A stretch of DNA of 64,000 nucleotides from Gonocerus acuteangulatus (Eukaryota; Arthropoda; Insecta; Hemiptera; Coreidae). The notes under the pieces were generated by a model that searched no databases, was not told where the DNA came from, and was given only the letters and a program-made list of their open reading frames with translations. Below, piece after piece: positions 54,785-64,000 of this stretch. The DNA lies in contig OX328131.1 in assembly GCA_946811695.1 (NCBI GenBank), forward strand, positions 14,534,289-14,598,288, read 5' to 3'. Every line of letters begins with the position of its first letter. The stretch's first letter is position 1. Both the position numbers and the translations under genes were made by a program.

Positions 54785-54960
54785 AAATCTTCAGCCACCA
54801 AACAGTCACGAGATGAAAGTTGCATGTAAATAAGGGCAGAGAGCGCAACCCTGAGGAACGCCATACTTAAACCGGGTCGGAGGTTAGTGTTTATATAACC
54901 TGAGCAGGTGGAAAGCCAGGCATAACCTTCTTTCTTTCAACACTCGGATCCGTTACAGGG
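54785..54960 (-). pseudogene. LINE reverse-transcriptase remnant
   Basis: The minus strand reads FKYGVPQGCALCPYLHATFIS, the RT signature GVPQGxxLxPxLxxxxI. Upstream, RLCLAFHLLRLYKH resembles the LLxKL helix that precedes it. Frameshifted and short. Confidence 0.6.
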
Positions 54961-55183
54961 ATCGGTTTTCTTCGGCCTCTATCGGAATCCATTTCAATCT
55001 TCCCACAGAATCAAACGCAATTATTCCGGTTCGCCGACTTGTTTAAACTGTCTGCCACTTTTTTTTATTATTATTTTTGTTTACCGTTGTGATGTAATTT
55101 TGATATACGTTTCGTAGAAATATATTTATGACAATTTAATTGCTGCACTTTGAAGTATTCCTAAATGAAGGATCGTTTACATA

Positions 55184-56606
55184 TCAGGACCTTGGAAAAG
55201 AAAGGGCGAATGACGAATTTCGGATGTTGAAAAATCGCAGTCAAAGTTCTAGAAGTGCTTCAGGTTAGCAATGGCGAATGTTTACTCTACGAAATTCTGA
55301 TACATAAACATTTGAATTGAAGAAGTACGCAATTAAAATTCAATGTTTTTATTTTAATTCATACGAGTGATTTATGGGTAACAAAATTCTAGGAGGGGAG
55401 TTATAGACCTGGGATTTGCCCTTGAAATAGGACATTGAATTTTTCATAGATGCTTCACTTTAACTTGAAACTCTGAGAGAACTAAAGGCGAACCAGAAAA
55501 ACAAGGCGAAGCGTCGTGTTACCTACATCTTTCTGAATCAGAAAAAAACAAAACAAAAATATTTTTTTATTCTGATTCGCCCTTTCTCTTGCAAGGTCCT
55601 GATAAGAATTCTTGGTCTATTTTTATTCTGATTCGCCCTTTCTCTTGCAAGGTCCTGATAAGAAGTCTTGGTCTATTTTTATTCTGATTCGCCCTTTCTC
55701 TTGCAAGGTCCTGATAAGAAGTCTTGGTCTATTTTTATTCTGATTCGCCCTTTCTCTTGCAAGGTCCTGATAAGAAGTCTTAGTCTATTTTTATTCTGAT
55801 TCGCCCTTTCTCTTGCAAGGTCCTGATATGAAGTCTTGGTCTATTTTTTATTCTGATTCGCCCTTTCTCTTGCAAGGTCCTGATAAGAAGTCTTGGTCTA
55901 TTTTTATTCTGATTCGCCCTTTCTCTTGCAAGGTCCTGATAAGAAGTCTTGGTCTATTTTTATTCTGATTCGCCCTTTCTCTTGCAAGGTCCTGATAAGA
56001 AGTCTTGGTCTATTTTTATTCTGATTCGCCCTTTCTCTTGCAAGGTCCTGATAAGAAGTCTTGGTCTATTTTTATTCTGATTCGCCCTTTCTCTTGCAAG
56101 GTCCTGATAAGAAGTCTTAGTCTATTTTTATTCTGATTCGCCCTTTCTCTTGCAAGGTCCTGATATGAAGTCTTGGTCTATTTTTTATTCTGATTCGCCC
56201 TTTCTCTTGCAAGGTCCTGATAAGAAGTCTTGGTCTATTTTTATTCTGATTCACCCTTTCTCTTGCAAGGTCCTGATATGAAGTCTTGGTCTATTTTTAT
56301 TCTGATTCGCCCTTTCTCTTGCAAGGTCCTGATAAGAAGTCTTGGTCTATTTTTATTCTGATTCGCCCTTTCTCTTGCAAGGTCCTGATAAGAAGTCTTG
56401 GTCTATTTTTATTCTGATTCGCCCTTTCTCTTGCAAGGTCCTGATAAGAAGTCTTGGTCTATTTTTTTGATTACTTTGGATTTTTTTTATTTTATACTAC
56501 CCTACGATTTATCTGGATTCCAGTTTTTCCACGACTTTGGAAGCGAAAGGGCGAAAATCGATTTTTTTTTTATTCTATTTTCTGAGTCAGTAAGATGTAG
56601 GTAACA
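55184..56606. mobile_element. TIR element B with expanded end
   Basis: The left end ATATCAGGACCTTGGAAAAG, AAAGGGCGAAT matches element A. The body (CAAAGTTCTAGAAGTGCTTC, AACAAAATTCTAGGAGG) also matches. The right TIR sequence (TGATTCGCCC...AAGGTCCTGATA) has been amplified into the 56-bp array. GTTACCTACATCTTTCTGA at 55518 is mirrored by TCAGTAAGATGTAGGTAAC at 56587, enclosing the array. Confidence 0.75.
55560..56465. repeat. 56-bp tandem array, about 16 copies
   Basis: The unit TGATTCGCCCTTTCTCTTGC, AAGGTCCTGATAAGAAGTCT, TGGTCTATTTTTATTC repeats from 55573 to about 56415 with few changes (some units 57 bp; A/T at CTGATA(A/T)GAAG). Very homogeneous, so recently expanded. Confidence 0.97.
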
Positions 56607-57360
56607 CATTTTAATTAATTTTACGTTCTCTTTTTTGGTTAGCGGTTATTTGTTTATTGGTTATTAAAATTCACTGTAAAAGTATAATAGATAACCTGCT
56701 GGTTAAGCAGTTGAGCACCAACATAGCGGAACTCTTAATTAATAAAAATAAATAAGTAAAAACACATTAAAAAAAATAAAAATAGATATAAAGGAATTAT
56801 AATTTGATACCGATAAAAGGATCAAACCATTGACTGATGTAGTTTCCTTTGTGTAAGCCCAGAAGACGACCTTGACTGTAATGCACGTCTCGTGAAGGGC
56901 TTACCATCGTGAGCTTACCCCCGTGGGCTTAAACCAACCCCAAATAAAAAACTATACTCCGCTTGAAATATGACACTCCGCGTCAATATTATCGATGCAT
57001 TACGCCGTTCATTTTCACCCATTATCCTTTTCATTTTACTTTTTTATTTTTATATTTTTTTTCAAAAAAAAAAGGTTCATTATTTCATTTCTAAGCCTTT
57101 CTAAAGCCCCCCCCCTTTGAGGAATGCTCGGCTTAGTGAACAATAGGAAATTACAGGGTATTTTGAAATTCTTCACAAAGCCCCTTTTTTTCCTTAGATT
57201 CAAGCTCCTATATTCCACGATTTGGGATTTCTACTTTTTTACAATCTGAATACTTTAGTTTAAGCCGGTCGTAACTTTTGGCGCATTCCATTCCTCCCCA
57301 CTGGGAGAAAACCCACTTATAACGTCGACCACAAACAGTCTTTCGGACGAAATTAACAGA
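56607..57360. other. AT-rich intron DNA, nothing recognised
   Basis: No motif or shared repeat. Confidence 0.4.
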
Positions 57361-57364
57361 CATT

Positions 57365-57510
57365 TCCGTCCTGAACGTGTATGTAGTCCAGCCGCCTGAA
57401 CAGTCTTACCTGACAGACCGGTCGGAATATATACACGTTCAGACGACCGGCCTTCCGGCGGACTGTTCAGGTATGACTGACAGGCCTGCCTGACCGTGTG
57501 TAGCCTACTT
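57365..57510. repeat. GC-rich inverted-repeat cluster
   Basis: CCTGAACAGTC near 57395 is mirrored by GACTGTTCAGG near 57461. ACCGGTCG is mirrored by CGACCGG. CTGAACGTGTAT is mirrored by ATACACGTTCAG. Possibly a small foldback element. Confidence 0.6.
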
Positions 57511-58545
57511 AACTACAAGGCAGAATCCTGAGAATATTTATCATTGCAACCTCAACGGTCACCGATCTCATCTCGATTCACTCCTTTCACATTGGAAGGT
57601 TTCTCCAAAAAATAATACCAAGTTAAGATGAAGATAGGTGGTTTTGATTTGGCTTAGAGAAAATGATTTTTTTTTTTTTTTCCGACGGCTTAATAGGTAG
57701 TAGAACAAGGACAAAGTTAATACTAATTTTTACAGAGTTAATAGTAAATTTTGACCTATATATATAGGGAACGGATATTATTGTATTTAAATATTTTTTC
57801 CGATTCCTAAATCGTAAGTGCTGATGTAATTCTACAAGTTTTAAGTGATTTTAAAGCATTTAAACAGTCTTTTATTTTATTTTGCCTAAACTCCATGGTC
57901 TGCCATAAATACATATTTTTGCTACATATTTTTATATTCTTTTTATTTTGTAATTCAAAAAATAAACTGGAAACCGAGAAAGAAAATAATGCTCCACCCA
58001 TTAAGTCTAGATCTCTGTGTCTTTTCTAATTGCAAAAAGCAAAGGTGGTAGCCATGCTTCCCCAGCGCTAATGGTCTACGAGCAGATGCGTTTAAAAAAA
58101 TCTATCTAGTCTTTAAAACGAACGAATTAGTGAAAGAATCATGTCGATATCATTTTCCAAACTCGAGGTATAAAATAATGAATTTTCAACCTATTGTATT
58201 TTATTTCTTAGCTCCAAAGGTGCATTGGACGAAACGCTCGGACACGATGTAGAATCACTAGAAAAAAAAAATGGGCCTGATCAGTGACACTCGCAACTGT
58301 AAACTCCCCTTATGGTGTCATTTCACGTTTGAAAAATTAAAAATGCACGTTGTTGCTAACAATTTTCTAAAATAATGTTCATCTGTAGAAATGGTCAACT
58401 TCTTTTTTTTTTCTCCTTTTATAATGAGTTCTTAATTTTTATTTATGCTTGTTTTTTCAATATGTTATAGAGCTTCAGTCATTCTGTTCTATATATTTTC
58501 AACTTTAGTTCTTTCCATTCACAATAACAGAAACGAAGATAGGTA
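57511..58545. other. AT-rich intron DNA, nothing recognised
   Basis: Contains a T-run near 57668. No motifs. Confidence 0.4.
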
Positions 58546-58598
58546 TTGTTGGGATTCGGCTAGGAGAAAAACGTCAGACTTTCAAAAAGAAATCTGTA

Positions 58599-58642
58599 TT
58601 TGGACGTTTCGACTGCAACAATGGCAGCCTTCTTCAGCTAAA
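58599..58642 (-). ncRNA. Hammerhead ribozyme motif (CTGAAGA variant)
   Basis: Minus strand: TTTAG, CTGAAGA, extra A, GGCTGC with loop CATTGTT and GCAGTC, GAAACGTC, CAAAT. Core fits CUGANGA with N = A. Stem I needs a bulged A. Confidence 0.65.
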
Positions 58643-58752
58643 AAATATATACAACTTATAAGTAAAGAAAATGTACAACTAGTAAGTAAAAGACAGGCAG
58701 AAATTACTAATTGTACATATATATTTTTTTTACTTATAGTTGTATATATTTT

Positions 58753-58795
58753 TTAACTGAAGAAGGCTGCCATTGTGCAGTCGAAACGTCCAAAT
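58753..58795 (+). ncRNA. Hammerhead ribozyme motif (CTGAAGA variant)
   Basis: CTGAAGA at 58757-58763, stem II GGCTGC/GCAGTC (one G-T pair), GAAACGTC at 58783-58790. Stem I is weak because the upstream bases are TTTAA. Confidence 0.6.
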
Positions 58796-59084
58796 ACAGA
58801 TTTCTTTTTGAAAGTCTGACGTTTTTCTCCTAGCCGAATCCCAACTAAACCTATCTTCGTATCTCTGCAGCGGCTAACTATCCCCATCTACACCATAATA
58901 ACAGAATTTATACTTATTATTTATGCCATTCTTTTCAATAATTTATATTATTTAAGGTATTTTTTTACTACATACTTTCAATTTTGTATTACTAGTTTCA
59001 TTATAAATAGTTAAATATATATTTACATATTTTGAATTTCATTTTACATGAACATCCGTTCCCTGTATATTAGTATTAGCTCTG

Positions 59085-59200
59085 TCCTTGTTCTACAGCC
59101 CTGATGAAGGCTTGAATTTCAAGCCGGAACGTCGACGAATAATAAAAATTGTAGTTTTATTAAGATAGTACGGCCGAATCTGAACCTTTACTGTTCGTAA
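59085..59200 (+). mobile_element. Second hammerhead-bearing family, near-intact relic
   Basis: TTCTACAGCC, CTGATGA (59101-59107), stem II GGCTTGAA/TTCAAGCC, then GGAACGTCGAC where the 31904 copy has GAAACGTCGGC. The A-to-G change in the core should disable cleavage. The tail ATTGTAGTTTTATTAAGATA matches. Confidence 0.65.
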
Positions 59201-59705
59201 GATCTCTATGTTGAATATTTTTTTTTTTTTTTAGCAAAAAAAATGTATTTTTTGATGTAGTATGTGATACAAGGGTTTTGTGCCAAAGAGTTGCCCCGAA
59301 GATACCGTCGAAGCGTAAGGCGTAACAGAGCGTAACACTGCGTAACATTGCGTGACAGTCCAGACACGTTACAGTAGTCCTATCGCGATCCAAGGATTAG
59401 CGTCCATAACCTGTTAGATTCCATTAGAGTACGGTGTCGGGTGTCGGACATCAATTAAGTCGATACGATTTCGAGCAGGTTATCCGCCCTAGCAGGTAGC
59501 TGTCACACGAGGCCCCCGTTCTCACAGGTAGCTGTCACAACACGTATCTTAGGACGCCCTTCTGGCTCCAAGGAATTCGGGTGGTCACAATCCTCAAGGT
59601 TTCGATTCGCCTAAGTATACGGCATATTGTACAAGTTCGTTTAAAGGAGAAACAACCTCAGCCAAAATATACCTTATGACACCTACCTATTTTGTAAATA
59701 TTTTG
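59200..59705. other. Intron DNA with a 15-bp direct repeat
   Basis: CAGGTAGCTGTCACA occurs near 59490 and again near 59526. Each copy contains CAGGTAG, the binding consensus of insect Zelda and an E-box-like site. The surrounding stretch to 59600 is GC-richer and unique. Its role is unknown. Confidence 0.35.
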
Positions 59706-60388
59706 GGGGTCTGTTTGCGAAAAGCGCATCCAGTTACTCCTCCAGTTACTTGTGAAGTATCGGTAGTGATTACAACAGTGATTCAGAGCATGCGCATAAC
59801 TCATTCGCATTTCTCTTGGTTGTTGTTGGTAGTAAAGTAACCTTCAACATTAAGTCAATCCAACTCGCAGAAATTAATAGAATTCTATTAATTTTAGCGA
59901 TTTGGATTGACTAGAGTTTTGATATATTTTTGAGCGACCGTAGCGAGTGGAAATACATAGCATGTATTTCCATAATGCGAAATAAATATAAATATGATGT
60001 AGAACCACCGGACAAGAAAATAGGTGAGGAGGCCCCACAACTTCACAATTATCATTGATTTTTATAATATTTACCTTTATATTAATAAATATTTCTTGCT
60101 GAAATAAAGCCTAAAAGTTTTACAAATACTATTTTTTATAAATATAGTAGTAAAAAAAAGTTACTTTTAGTAGTGATTGCAGTGATTTTAAATACTTTAC
60201 ATTACTATATTTATATTATATGGTTTCTAATATTAGATAACATGTAAAGAAGGAATAGGTAACCTGCAAAGAACCTGAATCGTGAAAATAATGTTGCGTT
60301 TACGCAACTTTGGGACGAAATGGGTTAAAATCACGACAGATACTTTATAGTAACTGGATGTGCTCTTGGCAAACAGACCCTATTATGG
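59699..60388. mobile_element. GGGTCTG-ended transposon, copy 4, with near-perfect 8-bp TSD
   Basis: TATTTTGG (59699-59706) and TATTATGG (60381-60388) flank TIRs GGGTCTGTTTGCGAAAAGCG and GCTCTTGGCAAACAGACCC. The internal ATTAATAGAATTCTATTAAT palindrome and the GAGCGACCGTAGCGAG block are the family marks. Confidence 0.88.
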
Positions 60389-60589
60389 TTCTACTTGGTA
60401 GGACATAACGTCAACATCCATGGAACTATTTTAGTAGATCACAGTTGCCCTTGAAGTTTTTTTTTAATTGTAAATATTAGTTCGCCAGTGTAAACAAAAC
60501 CAATAATGTATTTTACTACAATTTATTGCCATTTTAAAGGTGGTTTTATGAATTCCAATGATGTAGAAGAAATCCGATTTTTAAACAAA

Positions 60590-61240
60590 AAAATATTGAA
60601 GATCACTTTTTTACATCACTGAGGGATTTGTTGGGCATTGAATACTAACAATCTAGAACATGGAATATTGAAGATCACTTTTTACATCACTGAGGGATTT
60701 GTTGGGTATGGAATACTAACAATCTAGAACATGGAATATTGAAGATCACTTTTTACATCACTGAGGGATTTGTTGGGCATTGAATACTAACAATCTAGAA
60801 CATGGAATATTGAAGATCACTTTTTACATCACTGAGGGATTTGTTGGGTATGGAATACTAACAATCTAGAACATGGAATATTGAAGATCACTTTTTACAT
60901 CACTGAGGGATTTGTTGGGCATTGAATACTAACAATCTAGAACATGGAATATTGAAGATCACTTTTTACATCACTGAGGGATTTGTTGGGTATTGAATAC
61001 TAACAATCTAGAACATGGAATATTGAAGATCACTTTTTTACATCACTGAGGGATTTGTTGGGTATTGAATACTAACAATCTAGAACATGGAATATTGAAG
61101 ATCACTTTTTACATCACTGAGGGATTTGTTGGGTATTGAATACTAACAATCTAGAACTAGGAATATTGAAGATCACTTTTTACATCACTGAGGGATTTGT
61201 TGGGTATTGAATACTAACAATCTAGAACTAGGAATATTTA
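60590..61240. repeat. 71-bp tandem array, about nine copies
   Basis: GATCACTTTTTACATCACTG recurs every 71 bp (60673, 60744 and onward; the first unit is 72). TTGTTGGG(C/T)AT(T/G)GAATACTA and CAATCTAGAACATGGAATAT alternate in a two-unit pattern in the first half. Confidence 0.97.
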
Positions 61241-61600
61241 AACAACTAAAACGCTATTACACAAAAAAAAAAATATATTTTTTCTGAACTAAGTCTCTTA
61301 TCTCATTTAATTTATATTTGAGGTTTTAATTACACATTTTTACCGATTAAATCAAAATTTCGGGGGGGGGGGCTTCAGCCCCTCAGTGTTCTTTCATTTA
61401 GCCAAGAAAAAAATAAAAAAATCTCTTTGTCATGCCAATGAATGTCAAATCAACAACACTAAATGGTTATGGTCATTTTTTATATTATTAATATTCTTGT
61501 ATATGTGTGTCTGTGAAGGTATTTAAGATGTTCATAATTAGCTTTGAGTATAAAGTCAGTCAGAATATATATTATTATTGAAATAATTTTGAAATAAAAA
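61241..61600. other. AT-rich intron DNA
   Basis: A fragment of the C-run foldback (TTTCGGGGGGGGGGCTTCAG CCCC near 61360). Otherwise nothing. Confidence 0.4.
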
Positions 61601-61942
61601 AAGCAACAGTCCCTTAACAGGCCAAGATAGCCCATATGGGCAGATACTATAGAGGCATCTGATTCACGACCTTACGGCACACTAGGGAGGTAGTGTTGTC
61701 AGTACTATGGCCGCCTGATTTGCGCCTTTGCAGGGACCCATAAATGAATTAATTAAAGGCTGGGTTGGCCTAGGGACGTTCAGGGAGGCTGAATACAACC
61801 CAAGAACGAAGACACTAGAAGATTAAACGTTTTAGTGCTTGCTCGGGATTTGAACTCAGGTCCTCCAGCATATTAGTCCAGTACGAACCCACGACCCTGA
61901 GATTAAGAATCTCATGATCTACCGACTGAGCTAGACGAGCCT
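61600..61942 (-). mobile_element. SINE S3 with composite tRNA-Lys-like head
   Basis: The body (GGCAGATACTATAGAGGCAT, CTAGGGAGGTAGTG, TTAATTAAAGGCTGGGTTGG) matches S3. On the minus strand the head begins CTCGTCTAGCTCAGTCGGTA, GATCATGAGATTCTTAATCT, CAGGGTCGTGGGTTCGTAC, which resembles tRNA-Lys(CUU) up to the T-arm. It then continues with ACTGGACTAATATGCTGGAG, the second half of the usual S3 head. The 61881-61941 part is therefore a fusion of two tRNA-like sequences. Confidence 0.8.
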
Positions 61943-62560
61943 AATTTTAAAATGAGCCAACCAAATGAGGCCCATCCTGAGTCGGGATAATATAATTTCA
62001 GCCGGCCTATTTTAGTATTTTACCCGATGAAAATAATGTACAGTAAGCTTGATTTCTCGAAGCTTGTTTTCAGCCGTTTTTACCACGATTCTTGTCTATT
62101 TTCTGTTGAATTGAGTTACAGCTCGACATCTAGATTAATATGACATATTTATCTATGCAGCATCTAGATAGCAGCAAGTAAGTTATAATCTAGAAGAAAT
62201 GCCACGAATTTTTAAAAGTCTTTGTTCTCCGACAGGCCGAGACCTAGGCTAAAAGGAAGCCGACCCAAGATAAACGGACAAAGAGGTAGAAAAGCCAATA
62301 TTTGTGGGTCTAAGAACACAACCTGCGCAGGCAATAAACTCAAGATAACCCTCTCCGTGTAAAACCTAAATACACATCCTATCCTCTTTACACTTTTACT
62401 GTAAACCTCCTGGTTTTTTTTCGTCTTCTCTCTCTTTAAGCCCTCTTAGGCCTGCTTTTACGCTTGACACTTTCCTGAAAAAGAACGGAATATCTGATAT
62501 TTGTTTGGGGGAAAATTTGTGAAGAGCAATAATTAAATAATCTTGAAGATTAGATAGTTA
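61943..62560. other. Intron DNA, nothing recognised
   Basis: No motif or shared repeat seen. Confidence 0.35.
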
Positions 62561-62564
62561 GCCG

Positions 62565-62965
62565 TCGAGGTGATAAGCAAACATGGAATAGTTGGGATTC
62601 GGCTAAAGAAACCTATATACGATTTTTGTTAAAAAAATCTATATTTAGGACGTTTCGGCTACTCTTTGGTAGCCTTCGTCAGCTAAAATGACAAAAAACA
62701 GAAATTAATACACAGAAAAAAAGTTTATAAGTAAGATAAGTGACAGGTCTATAATAAGTTGAATTGTATTTATAGACTTGTTACTTATAAACTTTTTTCT
62801 GTGTATTAATATCTGATTTTTTCTTCTTTTTTTTTTTTGTCATTTTAGCTGACGAAGGCTACCAAAGTGTAGCCAAAACGTCCTGAATGTAGATTTTTTT
62901 TTTTTTTTACAAAAATCGTATTGAGGTTTTTCTTTAGCCGAATCCCAACTATTCCCTGATTGCTC
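62565..62965. mobile_element. PLE-type palindrome P6
   Basis: Starts TTAGCCGTCGAGGTGATAAG and GTTGGGATTCGGCTAAAGAA, ends TTAGCCGAATCCCAACTATT. The arms mirror around about 62760. The left-arm ribozyme is intact; the right arm (about 62845-62883) has GCCAAAACGTC where GCCGAAACGTC is expected. Confidence 0.85.
62644..62687 (-). ncRNA. Hammerhead ribozyme motif, core and stem I intact
   Basis: Minus strand: TTTAG, CTGACGA, GGCTAC/GTAGCC with loop CAAAGA, GAAACGTC, CTAAA. Five stem I pairs. Confidence 0.78.
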
Positions 62966-64000
62966 ATAATTAAATAATGTTGAAGTCAAAGGGTTAGAAA
63001 AACCCGAAGATTCGGTCAGACTTTGTGGAAAATTTATATTTCGAACGCTTTTGAACAGAAAAGCAAAATCCTAAGTCCTGAAATTAGGTGAAATCACATT
63101 TTCTCTACTAAGTAACCAAAGGATTTTTGGACAAAGAATACAATAACAGAGTAAAAAATGGCAAAACTGTATCTAAAAAAAATTGTATTACTGTATCTAT
63201 TATTGAAAATTAGTTAAAAATAATGAATGAATGAATGAAAAGTTTTATTCTTATTCCGGGACAGAAGTCCCATAGGAATAATTTTGAAATTACAAAATAA
63301 TTTTGAATTTTACGTATTAACTTAAAAACTTATAAATGCTATCAGTATCAGTATATAGTGTACAGCTTCAATATAGACTAGGGGTTGGGTAAAACTTGGA
63401 GGGAGAGAAGTTGGTGGAAGAGTCGGGATTTAAAGGTTTCTAGGTTGGTAGAATGGCGGACAGACAGAGGTAAGGAATTCCATAGCGAGGTGGCACGGGT
63501 GACGAATGATTTTTCGAATATTGCTGTTCGGTGGGAAGGAATATAAAGATCGGAAGGACGAGATCGGGTGTTACGGGAGTGAACCGAGGATTTAAATTTA
63601 AGAAGTTGAAAAATAGTGTTAGTTCCCTGCTTATGGGTGTCTTTGCCATTTTTTACTTGGGTCCTCTGTTTATATTTTGTACATACCTACACTGAATTGT
63701 GTTCTATATTAAAGTGCTCTTTAATGTGTTAAAAAAAAACTTTGTTTACTTAATATGCACAAAAAAAATGTTATAACGTATTTTCATAATTAAAAATTGT
63801 ATTAACTTTTTGATTATTCTCTTGTGTTATTGTGTATATTTATTTTTTTAGATTAACAAAGATGACAAAGAGAATTCTGAAATGTTCGAAATATAGATCT
63901 TGACTTCTTATCTGATGTTTGTTCGTGTAAAGAGCAATAAATGATATTGTACGTGCTGAAAAGTCGCAGGAAGTGAGAGAAATCAATGTACCGATAGGTG
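62966..64000. other. Intron DNA, mostly unassigned
   Basis: A less AT-rich stretch at 63370-63660 has frames on both strands but no motif I can name. It could be a decayed retroelement. No hedgehog exon 1 signal. Confidence 0.35.

Larger units (their letters stand above)
58547..58885. mobile_element. PLE-type palindrome P5 (variant subfamily)
   Basis: Arms mirror around about 58690: TTGGGATTCGGCTAGGAGAA to its inverse at 58835, with ACGTCAGACTTTCAAAAAGA and a hammerhead motif in each arm. It ends in GCAGCGGCTAACTATCCCCA. The ribozyme variant is CTGAAGA rather than CTGACGA. Confidence 0.85.
27740..64000 (-). other. hh: hedgehog intron 1 (5' part outside window)
   Basis: Everything upstream of exon 2 on the minus strand lacks a recognisable exon 1 (signal peptide, CGPGRG, and the ADRLM-like end). 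The intron is therefore probably longer than 36 kb. A short or divergent exon in a low-complexity stretch cannot be excluded by eye. Confidence 0.65.

Noticed and set aside
60590..61240. CRISPR-like array
   Set aside because: Plain 71-bp tandem repeat with no spacers.
61881..61941. tRNA-Lys gene
   Set aside because: Lacks the 3' half of the acceptor and T-arm and is fused to a SINE head; it is a tRNA-derived fragment.
1..64000. Most open frames of 60-110 codons on either strand
   Set aside because: Random frames in AT-rich DNA, overlapping each other, lacking motifs, or running through microsatellites (YIYIYI) and tandem repeats.
27740..64000. Hedgehog exon 1
   Set aside because: I looked on the minus strand for a CGPGRG-like start and an ADRLM-like end before a GT donor and saw none; probably beyond the window.

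Overview
This is a eukaryotic, almost certainly arthropod, genomic window. It is AT-rich, full of microsatellites and transposon remains, and carries one 200-N assembly gap (19629-19828). The only host gene I can support is hedgehog, on the minus strand. Exon 2 (27739-27478, 262 bp) encodes most of the signalling domain. The last exon (11903-11209) encodes the Hint autoprocessing domain and the C-terminus. The two join in frame, with a phase-1 junction, across a 15.6 kb intron. Exon 1 (signal peptide, palmitoylated Cys, start of the signalling domain) was not found in the 36 kb upstream of exon 2, so intron 1 probably runs past the right edge. All catalytic residues visible in the two exons are intact. 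I cannot name the species.

The rest of the window is introns and 3' flank packed with mobile DNA. (1) Palindromic Penelope-like (PLE-type) elements whose arms carry hammerhead-ribozyme motifs, six main copies plus relics of a second family. (2) Five SINE types: three tRNA-headed families (S1, S2, S3), a 5S-rRNA-headed family (S4) and a mixed tRNA-headed type (S5); several have clear target-site duplications (TSDs). (3) Decayed LINE 3' halves with recognisable RNase H or CCHC regions; one ends in a tail resembling the SINE tails. (4) DNA transposons and MITEs: a pogo/Tigger relic, a mariner relic, a Harbinger-like palindrome, a family with 8-bp TSDs and GGGTCTG ends, a CACAGTG-ended foldback, and a family of 1.2-1.3 kb elements with AGCACTTTCC ends and internal 143-bp repeats. 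(5) Several tandem arrays (40, 44, 46, 56, 71, about 190-325 and 348 bp units).

Layout: 1-11200 is 3' flank of hedgehog (PLE, LINE, a 348-bp array, SINEs, MITE). 11209-11903 is the last exon. 11904-27477 is intron 2, with a LINE-in-mariner nest, a three-level transposon nest at 14.4-16.1 kb, 5S SINEs, the gap and a tandem array at 21.4-22.6 kb. 27478-27739 is exon 2. 27740-64000 is intron 1, with most PLE palindromes and arrays and a few non-repetitive islands that could be enhancers.

The most interesting signal is the recurrent hammerhead core (CTGANGA, an extra A, GGC...GCC stem II, GAAACGTC) in two otherwise unrelated repeat families, often as head-to-head pairs on opposite strands. Next come the LINE-like tail shared by tRNA and 5S SINEs and the deep nesting of dated insertions.
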